A DNA stretch of 40,985 nucleotides, taken from the NCBI GenBank assembly GCA_020060775.1, contig JAGUZN010000065.1, positions 1 through 40,985 of the forward strand. The letters are read 5' to 3'. A program made the position numbers and the translations under genes. This document shows positions 13,201 to 19,719 of the stretch, piece after piece (position 1 is the first letter of the stretch; every line of letters starts with the position of its first letter). This DNA comes from Armatimonadota bacterium (GTDB lineage Bacteria > Armatimonadota > Hebobacteria > CAIYQO01). Under the pieces are notes generated by a model. It saw only the letters and a program-made list of their open reading frames with translations, was not told the DNA's origin and searched no databases.

Positions 13201-13339
13201 TGATATTTTGCCGCCCACCGGTCGCCGCGTCCGCAGTGCCGATCGTCGCGAACGGCAACAGCAAAGACGGGATGGCAAGCAGCAACATCAGCGTAAAGCT
13301 GAGCAGGCGACAATAGTATCCCCGGACAAAAGTTTTCAT
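1247..13339 (-). CDS. Giant secreted protein (4030 aa): signal peptide, CsgG-like N-terminal domain, hydrophobic/Gly-rich segment, FN3 domains, then a long array of bacterial Ig-like (Big_1/invasin-type) repeats
   Basis: Single uninterrupted ORF. N-terminus MKTFVRGYYCRLLSFTLMLLLAIPSLLLPFATIGTADA; segment SWIWLLVGAAILAGIAGGGGG; FN3-like WSRVGTSSNITLQWDL..YLEGYRVEYKL; many repeats of the type PTQLVLAVNPTVLSADGTSEANGTVTAKDQNGNPVRDAVVMV..SDGKASFKL. AGGGAG Shine-Dalgarno-like sequence ~10 nt before the ATG. Confidence 0.85.
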   Translation of the reverse strand: MKTFVRGYYCRLLSFTLMLLLAIPSLLLPFATIGTADAATGGRQNIIVLPLASSAEGAPADLSTRIIREVQISLVKQPGVEVNELRANSPMLTRAREQLEPAERERLENGYAKAIDPTAKDSDRIAAAGDIVALLGVDAVIFGAIDQYEFTTDPDPRQVLIRLSATKVTVEGGYSTGKPFVSYGKSRMLPNARATLQGPLENEAITNLAGNIVSSLTGAPAPKPVAGSTTIDPAAKPKPTQSKAGSGTSWIWLLVGAAILAGIAGGGGGDSQAAPPPVVAGADGVAFASAQDVTVQFVVDDITKVNTFQLYRSYAGQAQSSTLSALSRAAGDGELIGTFTPTPQQRVTIVQDPAPSKRATVSIRDNNPTNMPRAGFLYSYIIYVNNSDGSRQRLRIVSALNPSIETVGPAVPAPVRNLRWSRVGTSSNITLQWDLYSVPDYLEGYRVEYKLASDLSPTAWKADGSLVLPNLTSTQRTVPQLSKEYQYRVVPVSRVGSYIHPSSASSVVTVLLSPTNYVPAAPAGLQVQEVPRTGALGKVSLRLIWERSPDINVKKYVISRTEQTKSRVTRTPASPIGPKGVRSNRGPRATRGSRPTPSTFRATGSAGERATITLGDTQDTYFDDNTVEDNKTYTYSVTCVAYIGGEAFTGAAAVTQDITVNFSPVEVTALQTNGNPVGKASLKWEFSTNGNMRPGGKFEVYRCENLTAGTTTVSPATLMTKFTHIGDTTWSDGVTSYTYDDLFQDVFAQSRSPYRTLISYAIVADNGVKESPGNYTVLQLTPYPYPTDATITPTDLRVTAGADPQVLTITALDADGLPVPGAEVVVDCTLGGLSTTETGAFSSQVTLTMQQDGRAPVYWKPPATVGNETEVSITVGLPQAQRLEAPGNACTIIVVPPVAEKVTLSIVDDTDQPVTELVAVDGSYNGLDPNKLDEARLVALVTDNNNVPIPGRKVTFACTDSLVRFTAGTSATTDANGKAIVRFSSSPTAGSITLVAVSGTLTAQASLTIVSGPPTQLVLAVNPTVLSADGTSEANGTVTAKDQNGNPVRDAVVMVNTTLGSVNPLLSVTGSDGKASFKLRSGTTAAVATVKALIPDANLSSNEVQVTMVAPTASTILLSSNVTSIVASRDSQAIITAEVSDSFGKPVPDGTAVDFTVENGGVFQGSETRQITATTVGGKAIVVLMGTPATEVIQLKITATSGPASPNSIFISMLPKSNVTKVMVTAAKTTLLLTDTLADRQTTIDVFVTDNGLAVADTPVTISTTAGNLSQMSAQTDDDGYVRGLVFTAPDRPQVVTISATAKGVTGAVQITVRGGMPHTIELSLDGPSVLLRTNGREALADWQTYMYARVTDEYGNPVPDGTTVYFEAVEPNSYSLVQSIDPNGNQVMIPAANTGIPYGTIEPEKNTVGGSCRARLLSADRNTPALGAEILVRVTRPDGRVVFTSKFRTPAFGMFHLDDRIIMCGYPETNNSLLRLTPNTEARAGSPISISGLLYDDLNNPIAGHIPYSMTFTFEDGSQAAPPINNVTLTGGFSETITITDLHGAPQRTLTVQVEMPNQLAEPNWSFTYPPLTIKAAAPATMDLQLQPVVEGTSNTQIYTFQQPSGQPWTLGPDQMRVVAFDIKDAYGNPVTDEEAVTFSTGSGRFAATTADTMLQSQNPRTVDVTHIPWNGRTVAQAVTYYRCASQTTEKIYAGSTSGTAGMEQVIRVIGGATYVKFDFSRGGNVTYSVQAGCDAGSGYDEADVVVTALDIYGKRIPASDNVGVWINPGGQGVFVEQPSYIMLDANSQIRMRFKASTSARGPFTVDWKSGLNGSDAMNTGLTIVGLPSSTMSTIMANPSAIRGDETTVVTVQLLDADGRAIIKDSMTVQFAVSNSNFVMDPADGKVKVGDYGLASVKVKAEDPTKFTSVIPQFSVTATAAGMVKSAQIGYSKPAKEIKVSVGPSRLPTDADITNSGVYTEGFVTVQCLDDAGMPVPAGTSVTVANNLGGMFVVDGNEVGTSVTGVTNSNGSYTVKIRGRRNFTQAGNVTVTAYSGSATADNTALTFVGPPAKISELSISPAESASVGSQVSVGATVTDVNDIPVYDGYQIDAVVSGVQALVDGMQGQNKVPTISGGINFIMSGQEAGAASVRVSYGNAYSSKAYTFTGTGVLVFSYDPSQRIISDGTEYIRVTLNGYKPGTTDAVDPGTPVTLTTNKGHFSNGLQTISGTFQGGVFSANLFGEENPTAADLGSVTLTATSTGQTANGSVNFYGPITTVDIIEPASLLFPIDKSVSLTIRTYDVGGNRADGEVVLQTESSNGSFSAPVTFNTSYGQATRTVTPTVLGAYTVTATAGSDTDTLVAEVVASLPASLDVGPATGTEEEARVAAEGSLNPLIYTVRAFDVNGQPAGNITAQVKIERGIVALADLTFAMSGNWLDVPLNSAGVGTFYVNGAPGMQPGKVIIDAKLGVLTATSKAFLVGKAKTLLAMPSATRLLANGRDAITITAVARDSANQPVMDNTAVRLQVTPWAGGIISPDKYTFSNTMPKTVDGIATATFTCKMIEELKINASILDGDPGMVSVDLPKITADGADSLVISLVDGAPERISTDGIFGPSGTNNTQLAITATAIRSDGAPATAADLQGLPVRVATTRGVLNNKGASIETQLGASGTVTVTLNGTASTTPGTGTVTATSGTAATSVGIDVTFVGPADPTKFTVTSSATDTNGNGTPDVYQGGIVTLDVVAKDSNDSPVLNGTPMSITTGLTTTTVVGVTNNDEGKGRWQVTGNLTGLHDIFPKAGDVSSTVPYRLEVIPVADTLRMTSIEQARIYFDPSTTGNLPKQTSFVVRGTRGGAVQPNAEVALSTDMGRFIETQSVKLVAGTDGKEALATLNESGEVTVRFEGDGVKIGKPNIRARSGSYSRSINDDMPTPIRLVGPPFRIITMAKSLSMPTLTDDLRVMQDDPVTIEAEVQDAAGAPVLEGFAVDFSLPAGSDAILRVMNSQIVNEGGKAIARADLASNWSGAFTVTGQALSYDGTTIAGVSDPTTVTIRTYARTYTLDSVAPTRIAQDGTETAKIKVVGRDANGELVLPGTPVQFTILQDDPALAILIDPFNQGSPGPIQNTSFAADGIAEIYMRGQDHPGHTGTAGVRVASFNTAYSGATFVGDFPDIVTLYGPGDVAGAADLTVTMDPDPIVPGTATDCEVALTISGGTLKYYPEWYTLEVEADAGELLGIQELDPITGKCLLTYSITAEDAEAKLASVNPKIVITARVSGEEQAGTVIKTTIAQFDIAPKPWPGITDPAEQYSVDSTSPTTLITNGLARSTEGDLTLQMLNASGDPLGVGRQIEVRVSDGGKVRATGTPAPGGVSTTVTTGVDGLINITVTAPDVQPLGGTITLTLYDTADTTDVLEKVPAGALTIPISAAKRVADFVFFNSSSVGKVYYDPDPANQIISGLPLTETVIIRGLTTVGGSEGSSGAEVKVTTDKGQIRIQGTADPFAKSVTDNLDADGKIYLEYQGSGLDTELGQPTFTCENTETGTGYYTEPLSTSLLKVIGKPEIITVTTNPANANIMQDADVTLTATVLDKSYQPVLDGWEVTFSQSYTLLQAGDKENPLAWKHAAGDGIFRLLTGGVAKTANGTATATFTSAHSGEYTITAAAERQPVDLTDLAGSTKVTVKTYARDFRVEGGEFLPADRRVNCDGTEAGRTVITALDADAKRVVQGVQVDVRTKLGKLLLEDDPTKVSTSTTGFYPGAFITVPIDQNGQLRFLSRGVNRVGLATIQISNRFPGGGSDGVLWDTASNGVANDELIHYGPNPADVGTVSNMRINNIGYGPGSTGRIVGTGEVYSSTLYRNAEFVVRMEDAFGNDYPNGYVVAYTIIGPRNTLTGRIFENGEATYTFTPDLPGQYTVQVTVSDPSGVHPNKAESYTVWAVRPASAVLAGVPGSLEVNTAFNVSASVTTNAGTAAYAGFTVKFAVRDVTTGEIITITAADTNTSGIASATIPGVADPRTVRVMCFYDVIQNDVIDTGEQLAQSANLVINAAP

Positions 13340-13452
13340 CTGATCTATACTCCCTAGCTCGCGATAGTCGCGCGCTGCGCGCGCAGTCGTGCTCTACAAT
13401 TATTGTTCAAACGGCTGGTCGGCCACGACGCTGCCTCTACTGGCCTGCGTCG

Positions 13453-16149
13453 TTACCGCGTGCGGAGCACCAGAGAAGCTCGCGTGCGTTGCCCGTCTCC
13501 AGCCTCGGCATAGAACTCGCACAAGTACGTCCCCATCGGCAGCAACCGTCCTGCCTGGTCACGTCCGTCCCATTGAAGGGAATGGGTACCGGCAGCACTG
13601 CGTGTACTGGCAAACTGCCGAACAATGCGCCCGGTGGGGGTCCTCAGGACAATCCTGACATCCGCAGGCACGGTGATGCCGTAGGTCAACGTGACACTGC
13701 CTCGCGTCCGCAGCGGGACAACCTGCGTCTGGGTGAAGGCCAGACGTGCCATCGTCCCACCGGCAGTAATGGTGAAGCGTCTGGTACCTCCCGAACCGCT
13801 ATTGAAGCGATAACAGGGAGCCGTACGCATGTAGACCTGCTCACCCGACACCTGATCAGTCAGGAGCAATGGCAGCCCCGATGGTGTTTGGGTCAGATCC
13901 GGCCAACGCAAGGTCACCTGGGTATTCGGTGGGGTGCATGTCACCTCCAACGTCCAACTCTTCTGTGCGCCAGGGGCCCGCAGATCGATCGCATACTGGC
14001 CGGACGCCCGTCCCCAGTCTTGATGCACAAAGGCGGCAGATAGGCCCGCCGGGCTGATAGGCGGTTTCATAACATCGCCCTGCGACGGCCCGTCACTATC
14101 CCCGCTGCTCACGCCGAATGTGGCCAACGGATCTCGTATCTCTCCGGCCTCGGTCACGATATTCACGCGCCAGTCCTCTGCCGTTCCTGCCCGACGCGAG
14201 GGCTCCGGCGTCCGCGTCGGGGCCATCGCCGCCACAAACGGATCAGGGGTGTAGACGAGCGTGACCGTATCGTTCGACCAGAGCCAGTATCCTGTATACG
14301 GTCGGAGTTCTACGGCATATCCACTCTGCGGGTAGAGATACTGTGATTGACCGGCATCCCACGCCCAGATCTCGGCACGTAACAACCCCCGGCGCACCGC
14401 TTCCTCAATGGAGTAGTCACCGTAATTATAATAGACGTGGCACTTCCCCCACTCAATCGAATACAAGTAAGGATTGCTGATCGCATTCCAGCCGCGCGTT
14501 AAGGTGATCTGTTGCTGGACGCGTTGATTCACCGGCGCTGCATTCTGCAACTGTAGCAACGTGGCGTTATCTAATTTCAACCAGTATGACCGACCGGCAT
14601 TGAGATAAATATCCTCGTACCGGATATCGCGATAGCTCGCCGTCGTCGTATCCCACCAGGCCAGCAGCGTTTGCGGCCCAAGTCCGAGGGCAATGCTGGC
14701 GTCCGCATTCGCAAAGGTGAAGGGGAAACTGATGAAATGCGTGCCGGCATTCAACGCGCGCTGTGGCAGTGCCGGGATATTGATATAGGTTGTCGATGAG
14801 ACTAATCCTCCAGGACTGTACGTCCCCAGCACGCGAATCCAGGCGAGCCCCCCCGCATTGCCCTTTACCTGCACACGCCAGACGAATCGGCGGTCTTCCA
14901 GGGGATCGATGCGATCTGTTGACTGGGTTTTCACTTCTCCCGGCGCCAGCATCAGCTCATCGGACATCTCGATCGATAAACTGACGGCAGGATCAGTCAA
15001 AAGCGAGGAGTTACTGGCGAAAGCCTCAACCTCAAAGGTGTACGGATCATAGTACCCGTCCTCGACTTCCGGGGTATCCGGGTTATCGCCAACGCGAAAA
15101 TCGAGCGCTACCGGTGCACGCACTCCCAGAGCCAGATGTTCGCGGGTCGTGACCTTCGCCCAATCCATTTGGATCTGTCCACGAATGACGCGCGTCTGAC
15201 TGAAGCCGAGATTGGTAATGTCGTAGTACAACCCGACAGTCGTGTCCCAATCAAGAGGATCGCCCCAATTGACGATTTGCCAACCCAGATTATACTGCTC
15301 AAAGAATTCAATCCAATCCCAGGAGTAGTTCTGCACCTCGGTCGTGGGGCCAAATACGATGCGATTGGGCACGGTTACCCCATTTGTCAAGGGTTGTCGC
15401 GCTTTCCAGTACGGCGCTTCACCGGTACCGGAGTCGATCAGCTTGGGAAAGGCGATTGACCACTCCATATCCGACTGCGCGATGATCTGCGACTTTTTGA
15501 TCTCGGTCGCAGTCGTGACCGGCGCGTGCCCGGGCAGGTAAAACGGCCCTTCATCCTCTGGGTACGGTATTGGCACATTTTCATTGGGGGGAAACTGAAT
15601 ATCCTCCAGTACGCGGAAGCCGATGCGGCGCGCCGTGGTCGTATTATTACGGATGATATACTCCCACTTTAACACGTCACGCACGAGTTGCAGCTTGCAC
15701 TCGACGGAGATATCATCGTGCTCACCGGAGGTCGAAGCGACGTTCCAGGTATATCCCCCCGTTTGCGTATTGACATCCAGGTAAGGCTGGACGGAAAAGG
15801 AACCGCCATGCCCGACCTGAATTTCGTCATCACGGTCGGCAATGTAGAGGTATGCGCGGGCCAGTTTCACCAGCCGGTGGAAATTGTCCTCACTGCGGCT
15901 CGGGTCACCCTCGGCCGTCCCGAACATCCAGGACCCGTTATTGCCTCCCGCCGCATTGGCCAACGAGGCCTGAGCTACCGGGTTCATCCAGGTGGTATAG
16001 CCTATGGGATTGTTATACACCACGACTGGCGCAACACGGCGTGAGACAGCGTTCATCGCTGACTGCCCATGTGCCGAAGCCGTCAACAGTATTAGCAGAA
16101 GGAAGGTTCCCGCTAAGAATCCGCTCATTCTACTGATGCATGTGCGCAT
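13453..16149 (-). CDS. Secreted protein of unknown function (898 aa) with FlgD-like Ig C-terminal domain
   Basis: Signal peptide MRTCISRMSGFLAGTFLLLILLTASAHGQS. C-terminus VRIVLRTPTGRIVRQFASTRSAAGTHSLQWDGRDQAGRLLPMGTYLCEFYA is typical of FlgD-Ig/T9SS-CTD-like beta domains. N-terminal ~460 aa not recognised. Confidence 0.8.
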   Translation of the reverse strand: MRTCISRMSGFLAGTFLLLILLTASAHGQSAMNAVSRRVAPVVVYNNPIGYTTWMNPVAQASLANAAGGNNGSWMFGTAEGDPSRSEDNFHRLVKLARAYLYIADRDDEIQVGHGGSFSVQPYLDVNTQTGGYTWNVASTSGEHDDISVECKLQLVRDVLKWEYIIRNNTTTARRIGFRVLEDIQFPPNENVPIPYPEDEGPFYLPGHAPVTTATEIKKSQIIAQSDMEWSIAFPKLIDSGTGEAPYWKARQPLTNGVTVPNRIVFGPTTEVQNYSWDWIEFFEQYNLGWQIVNWGDPLDWDTTVGLYYDITNLGFSQTRVIRGQIQMDWAKVTTREHLALGVRAPVALDFRVGDNPDTPEVEDGYYDPYTFEVEAFASNSSLLTDPAVSLSIEMSDELMLAPGEVKTQSTDRIDPLEDRRFVWRVQVKGNAGGLAWIRVLGTYSPGGLVSSTTYINIPALPQRALNAGTHFISFPFTFANADASIALGLGPQTLLAWWDTTTASYRDIRYEDIYLNAGRSYWLKLDNATLLQLQNAAPVNQRVQQQITLTRGWNAISNPYLYSIEWGKCHVYYNYGDYSIEEAVRRGLLRAEIWAWDAGQSQYLYPQSGYAVELRPYTGYWLWSNDTVTLVYTPDPFVAAMAPTRTPEPSRRAGTAEDWRVNIVTEAGEIRDPLATFGVSSGDSDGPSQGDVMKPPISPAGLSAAFVHQDWGRASGQYAIDLRAPGAQKSWTLEVTCTPPNTQVTLRWPDLTQTPSGLPLLLTDQVSGEQVYMRTAPCYRFNSGSGGTRRFTITAGGTMARLAFTQTQVVPLRTRGSVTLTYGITVPADVRIVLRTPTGRIVRQFASTRSAAGTHSLQWDGRDQAGRLLPMGTYLCEFYAEAGDGQRTRASLVLRTR

Positions 16150-16200
16150 GCTGCTCTGTCCTCCAAGCGATGTGACCGTTGCTATCGACAGGCCCGATGA

Positions 16201-19200
16201 TTACAAGGGGAGCAACGTCATCGCCTTTGCCGACTGCCCTGAATGCGTGACGGCCGTCACCTGACATTGATAGATCCCGCGCGGAACGAGTTGCCCCTGC
16301 GCATTTTTGCCATCCCAGACCGCCGTCATCGCGCCGGCGGTGCGCGTGGAGGCGGGTAAACGTTTGATCAACCGACCGGTCGCAGTACGAATCTCCACCG
16401 TCACGGTTGCCGATGTGGTAAGCTGGCAGGCGATCGTAGCAGCGCCAGTAGAGCGAGTTCTCCACGCCTGTAGACCGGTGATGAGCAATGCACCGCGTTG
16501 TGTCGGCGCAGCCTCGATGACCAGTTGCCGTTCGGTCTCTTGCGGTCCGAACACGACGGTATACCCGGTCGTGGTGTTCATGTAGCGCTCGTCACCCGTC
16601 TGTGCATCGCGCAGTACCGCCCTGTACCCGGCCGGTAGTCCGGTGAGGTCAGACCAGGTCAGGTTGATGTGCGAACCGGCAGCACCGCCCACGACCAGAT
16701 TCCAACAATACCCTTCACTCTCAACTGGGGCGCGATAATCCTGTAACAGTAAGGTCCCCGACCTGTCGCTCACCGATCCCAGTTGAATTCCGTCAGGCGC
16801 GGCAGGCGGGGCATACACATCGACGCCGGCATCAACGCGACTCGTGGCCGTGTCGGATACGCCGAGCGTGACAACGGCCCTTCCGAGCCCGGTCATATTC
16901 GCCGCCTGCACGGTCATCTGCCAGCGTACGGACGAGGTCCGCTGGCGTCCCGCCAGCATGTTCGGCGGTCGAACGCGGTTCTGTACCGAAGTCGGTGTGA
17001 AGATGAGCGTCAGCGCCGCTGGGCTCGTCCCATCCGTTAACAACGGGGTATCCAGGGCATGACAGTAAATCCAATATCCCTGCCAGGGCTCAATAACGCC
17101 TTCCCTCAAGGTTGCCAGCGTGTAACTATCGCCATCCCAGGTATACAACACTGGATCGATCAACTTCGCAGCAACCGCTTCATCAATGTTGTAGAGGTGT
17201 TTGTTATGCTGCACCAATAAGCTGCTGAACGCTACCGGATAATTGAACGGGTTGCCGATCATGTTGAACCCGTGGCGCAGCACGATGCCATACTCGTGAT
17301 CGCTCGATAACGAATCGCCATCCAGGCGCAGTGCGCACCCCTGCACTTCCTCCGGTAAATCGCGCAAATCAATCCAGTAGGCTTTGCCGGCGGGTGCAAA
17401 ATGCGTCCGGGAATCGCCGACCAACCCAGCTACGCCGCGCTCGTCATCCAGGTCAAGTTCCGGGTACTGGTCATATCCGCCATACTGGCCGGGTTGTCCG
17501 GCCACCGGTTTGCTGGCATCCCACCAGGCGAGCCGTGGAACGGCCTGCCCCACAAAGACCATGGATGCTGAACGGGCGCTGTCAGGCAGCGACACCGGGA
17601 GACTGATCATGCGCAATCCCCGACGAACGATTTTTTGCCGCACGGTGAAGGTCAGCATCTCCGCCAACGGTGCCCCCATATCCACGTCCTGTCCGCTCAC
17701 CAATACCGTGCACTGGCCCTCCGGCAATAGCCCCACCGTAGTCTCGTCCAGCGGGATCTCGAGGACACCAGTGATCTGATCGAAACGATACTGCCCCGCC
17801 ATCAAATCGAACACTTTCCCGCCGAATTCAACGGACACGTTCAGCGACGTTGGATCGACTTTCCGTGTCAACACCGTTACCGTCGGCTTGGTGACATAGA
17901 GCACGGTCCCTGGCAGCGGACTGCGGAAGGTAATGCTCGCCTCAGACGTTTGCAGATCGGCAAAAATGTACCCTCCCGCCAGTTCGATCTTCCGCACATC
18001 GACTTGCGTGGGTTCGCCCAGATAGTTACGGCTGCTGGGCAACGTGTCCGTACCGAAATGCGTATTGTTCAGCGAGGATGGGAAAGCCGTGTCAGTGCCG
18101 GGAATGAGCACCACGCGGCGCGGCGTAACACTGATGATCTCCGTTTCCAGTGTATCGTCCGCCGACTTCGGGAGAATACGGGGATGTTTGCCGTCGACCT
18201 GCAGATTGTTCTCAATTACGCTGCCGACCGTGTCGTCGATGTGGTAGATCATCAGCCCGGACTCTGGGACGTAGCGATCGTAACCTGACCGCACGCGATT
18301 CTCCAGCAGGAAGTACTCTTTTGATGTGGCATTCCCGCCGGTCCACATGCGGTAGATGGTGCTGGAAGTCGTGCCTTGCGGCGCAATCTGTTCGCGACGC
18401 CGCGTGCCGATGACATTCGTGATTTTCGACCACCCCAGTAACTGTTTATGCCAGGCATCCGGATGACAGGGAGAACTGCCGAAATACGGGCGACCGGCAC
18501 TGTAGGGCACTCTCCAGGGGATCTCATCGTCATCGGGCATGGGCAAGTATGACCCGGAGGCCATCAACGACCAGCGGTCCAGACTTAAGCCGCCGTCGTA
18601 ACTGGTATCGTAGACATCGGCCATGCCGAAGGCATGCCCCAATTCATGCGACCATACGCCCACGACATCCCAGTAATGCGGGATGAAGGCATGCGGATAC
18701 GAGGTTCGGTCCTGCTCATAGAGGACAATATCCATGCCCGTGTTCGCAGCAGTGAGGAAGCTGTCGGAACATAATGTCTCGGGCACGACGCACCAACTGG
18801 CGATCGTGACCCCGTCCGGCGTGGTAATCTCCAACCCCGTGCCGAGCACGGCGCTGACGGGCATCATGTGCGACCAGATATCCTTGGAGTGAGGATCGAG
18901 CGTGATTTCCATGCCACTGCCGGCATGGATGAGCATCACGATATCGTATGGTGCATAGCGAATCGAGTCACCAGCCGCGGCGACGGTATCGCGCATCAGG
19001 CTCGTGACACGTGTCAAGTCGCCGGAATACAGATCGTCGGTATAGCTCGCCATATTACGCGGCAAAGTCACTACCGGGGCCAATGTCGTCTGCAGGGTGA
19101 GGCGGCGGCCGGAAACTTCATTGAAGTACCCTGCCACACGTTGCAACCGCGTGAGCAAGTACCCCGGTTCGGTCGCCGGACCCCAGGTGCGATACGGGAA

Positions 19201-19506
19201 GGTGCCCGACCCGGTCGTGTGTGGATCGTTATCCGGCTGAAATGCCACTGGGATCGCAAGAAGATTCACGGTTCCAGACACCGGCACGTACAGCCCGATC
19301 ACGCGCGAGGCGCGTGTCGACACCCCAAGGTCTTCGCCATGCAAGTGCAGGTTGCCGACCCCGTCGAGAAGGGGCTCCTGCATGACCAGCGTACCCGGTA
19401 CACGCGGGGCGGCCCAAAGCGGCGTTCCAACGGCGCAGACGCAGAGGACGACGCCGAGGAACATTGCCAACCTATTGATGCAGTGTGTGCCCATGCTGAT
19501 TCCCAT
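16201..19506 (-). CDS. M6-family (immune inhibitor A-like) secreted metalloprotease with FlgD-like Ig C-terminal domain
   Basis: HEXXH zinc motif in VGVWSHELGHAFGMADVYDTSYDGGLSLDRWSLMASGSY; downstream YFLLENRVRSGYDRYVPESGLMIYHID, characteristic of M6 peptidases. C-terminal VTVEIRTATGRLIKRLPASTRTAGAMTAVWDGKNAQGQLVPRGIYQCQV. Start may be the internal ATG at 19494. Confidence 0.85.
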   Translation of the reverse strand: MGISMGTHCINRLAMFLGVVLCVCAVGTPLWAAPRVPGTLVMQEPLLDGVGNLHLHGEDLGVSTRASRVIGLYVPVSGTVNLLAIPVAFQPDNDPHTTGSGTFPYRTWGPATEPGYLLTRLQRVAGYFNEVSGRRLTLQTTLAPVVTLPRNMASYTDDLYSGDLTRVTSLMRDTVAAAGDSIRYAPYDIVMLIHAGSGMEITLDPHSKDIWSHMMPVSAVLGTGLEITTPDGVTIASWCVVPETLCSDSFLTAANTGMDIVLYEQDRTSYPHAFIPHYWDVVGVWSHELGHAFGMADVYDTSYDGGLSLDRWSLMASGSYLPMPDDDEIPWRVPYSAGRPYFGSSPCHPDAWHKQLLGWSKITNVIGTRRREQIAPQGTTSSTIYRMWTGGNATSKEYFLLENRVRSGYDRYVPESGLMIYHIDDTVGSVIENNLQVDGKHPRILPKSADDTLETEIISVTPRRVVLIPGTDTAFPSSLNNTHFGTDTLPSSRNYLGEPTQVDVRKIELAGGYIFADLQTSEASITFRSPLPGTVLYVTKPTVTVLTRKVDPTSLNVSVEFGGKVFDLMAGQYRFDQITGVLEIPLDETTVGLLPEGQCTVLVSGQDVDMGAPLAEMLTFTVRQKIVRRGLRMISLPVSLPDSARSASMVFVGQAVPRLAWWDASKPVAGQPGQYGGYDQYPELDLDDERGVAGLVGDSRTHFAPAGKAYWIDLRDLPEEVQGCALRLDGDSLSSDHEYGIVLRHGFNMIGNPFNYPVAFSSLLVQHNKHLYNIDEAVAAKLIDPVLYTWDGDSYTLATLREGVIEPWQGYWIYCHALDTPLLTDGTSPAALTLIFTPTSVQNRVRPPNMLAGRQRTSSVRWQMTVQAANMTGLGRAVVTLGVSDTATSRVDAGVDVYAPPAAPDGIQLGSVSDRSGTLLLQDYRAPVESEGYCWNLVVGGAAGSHINLTWSDLTGLPAGYRAVLRDAQTGDERYMNTTTGYTVVFGPQETERQLVIEAAPTQRGALLITGLQAWRTRSTGAATIACQLTTSATVTVEIRTATGRLIKRLPASTRTAGAMTAVWDGKNAQGQLVPRGIYQCQVTAVTHSGQSAKAMTLLPL

Positions 19507-19719
19507 ATTCGTTGCCGAACAACGAGACGAATGTCACCCCAATCAAGACTGACCGCCCGGCGGCCCGACCTCTGGTGGTATGGCCTGATGGGATGAGTCT
19601 CGCTGCGTGTCTGCCGAGACGGACATCACCGAGACTCTTCACGCTGCCATCACCATACTTGCTGTGGCGACCGGCGACGGACAGGGGAACCCCATCGCGA
19701 GGTCTGCCGAAGAGTATGC

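Noticed and set aside
13360-13390. GCGC-rich palindromes (CTGCGCGCGCAG) between the 898-aa gene and the giant gene as an operator
   Set aside because: Simple alternating GC sequence expected in GC-rich DNA. May form a hairpin but there is no specific evidence.
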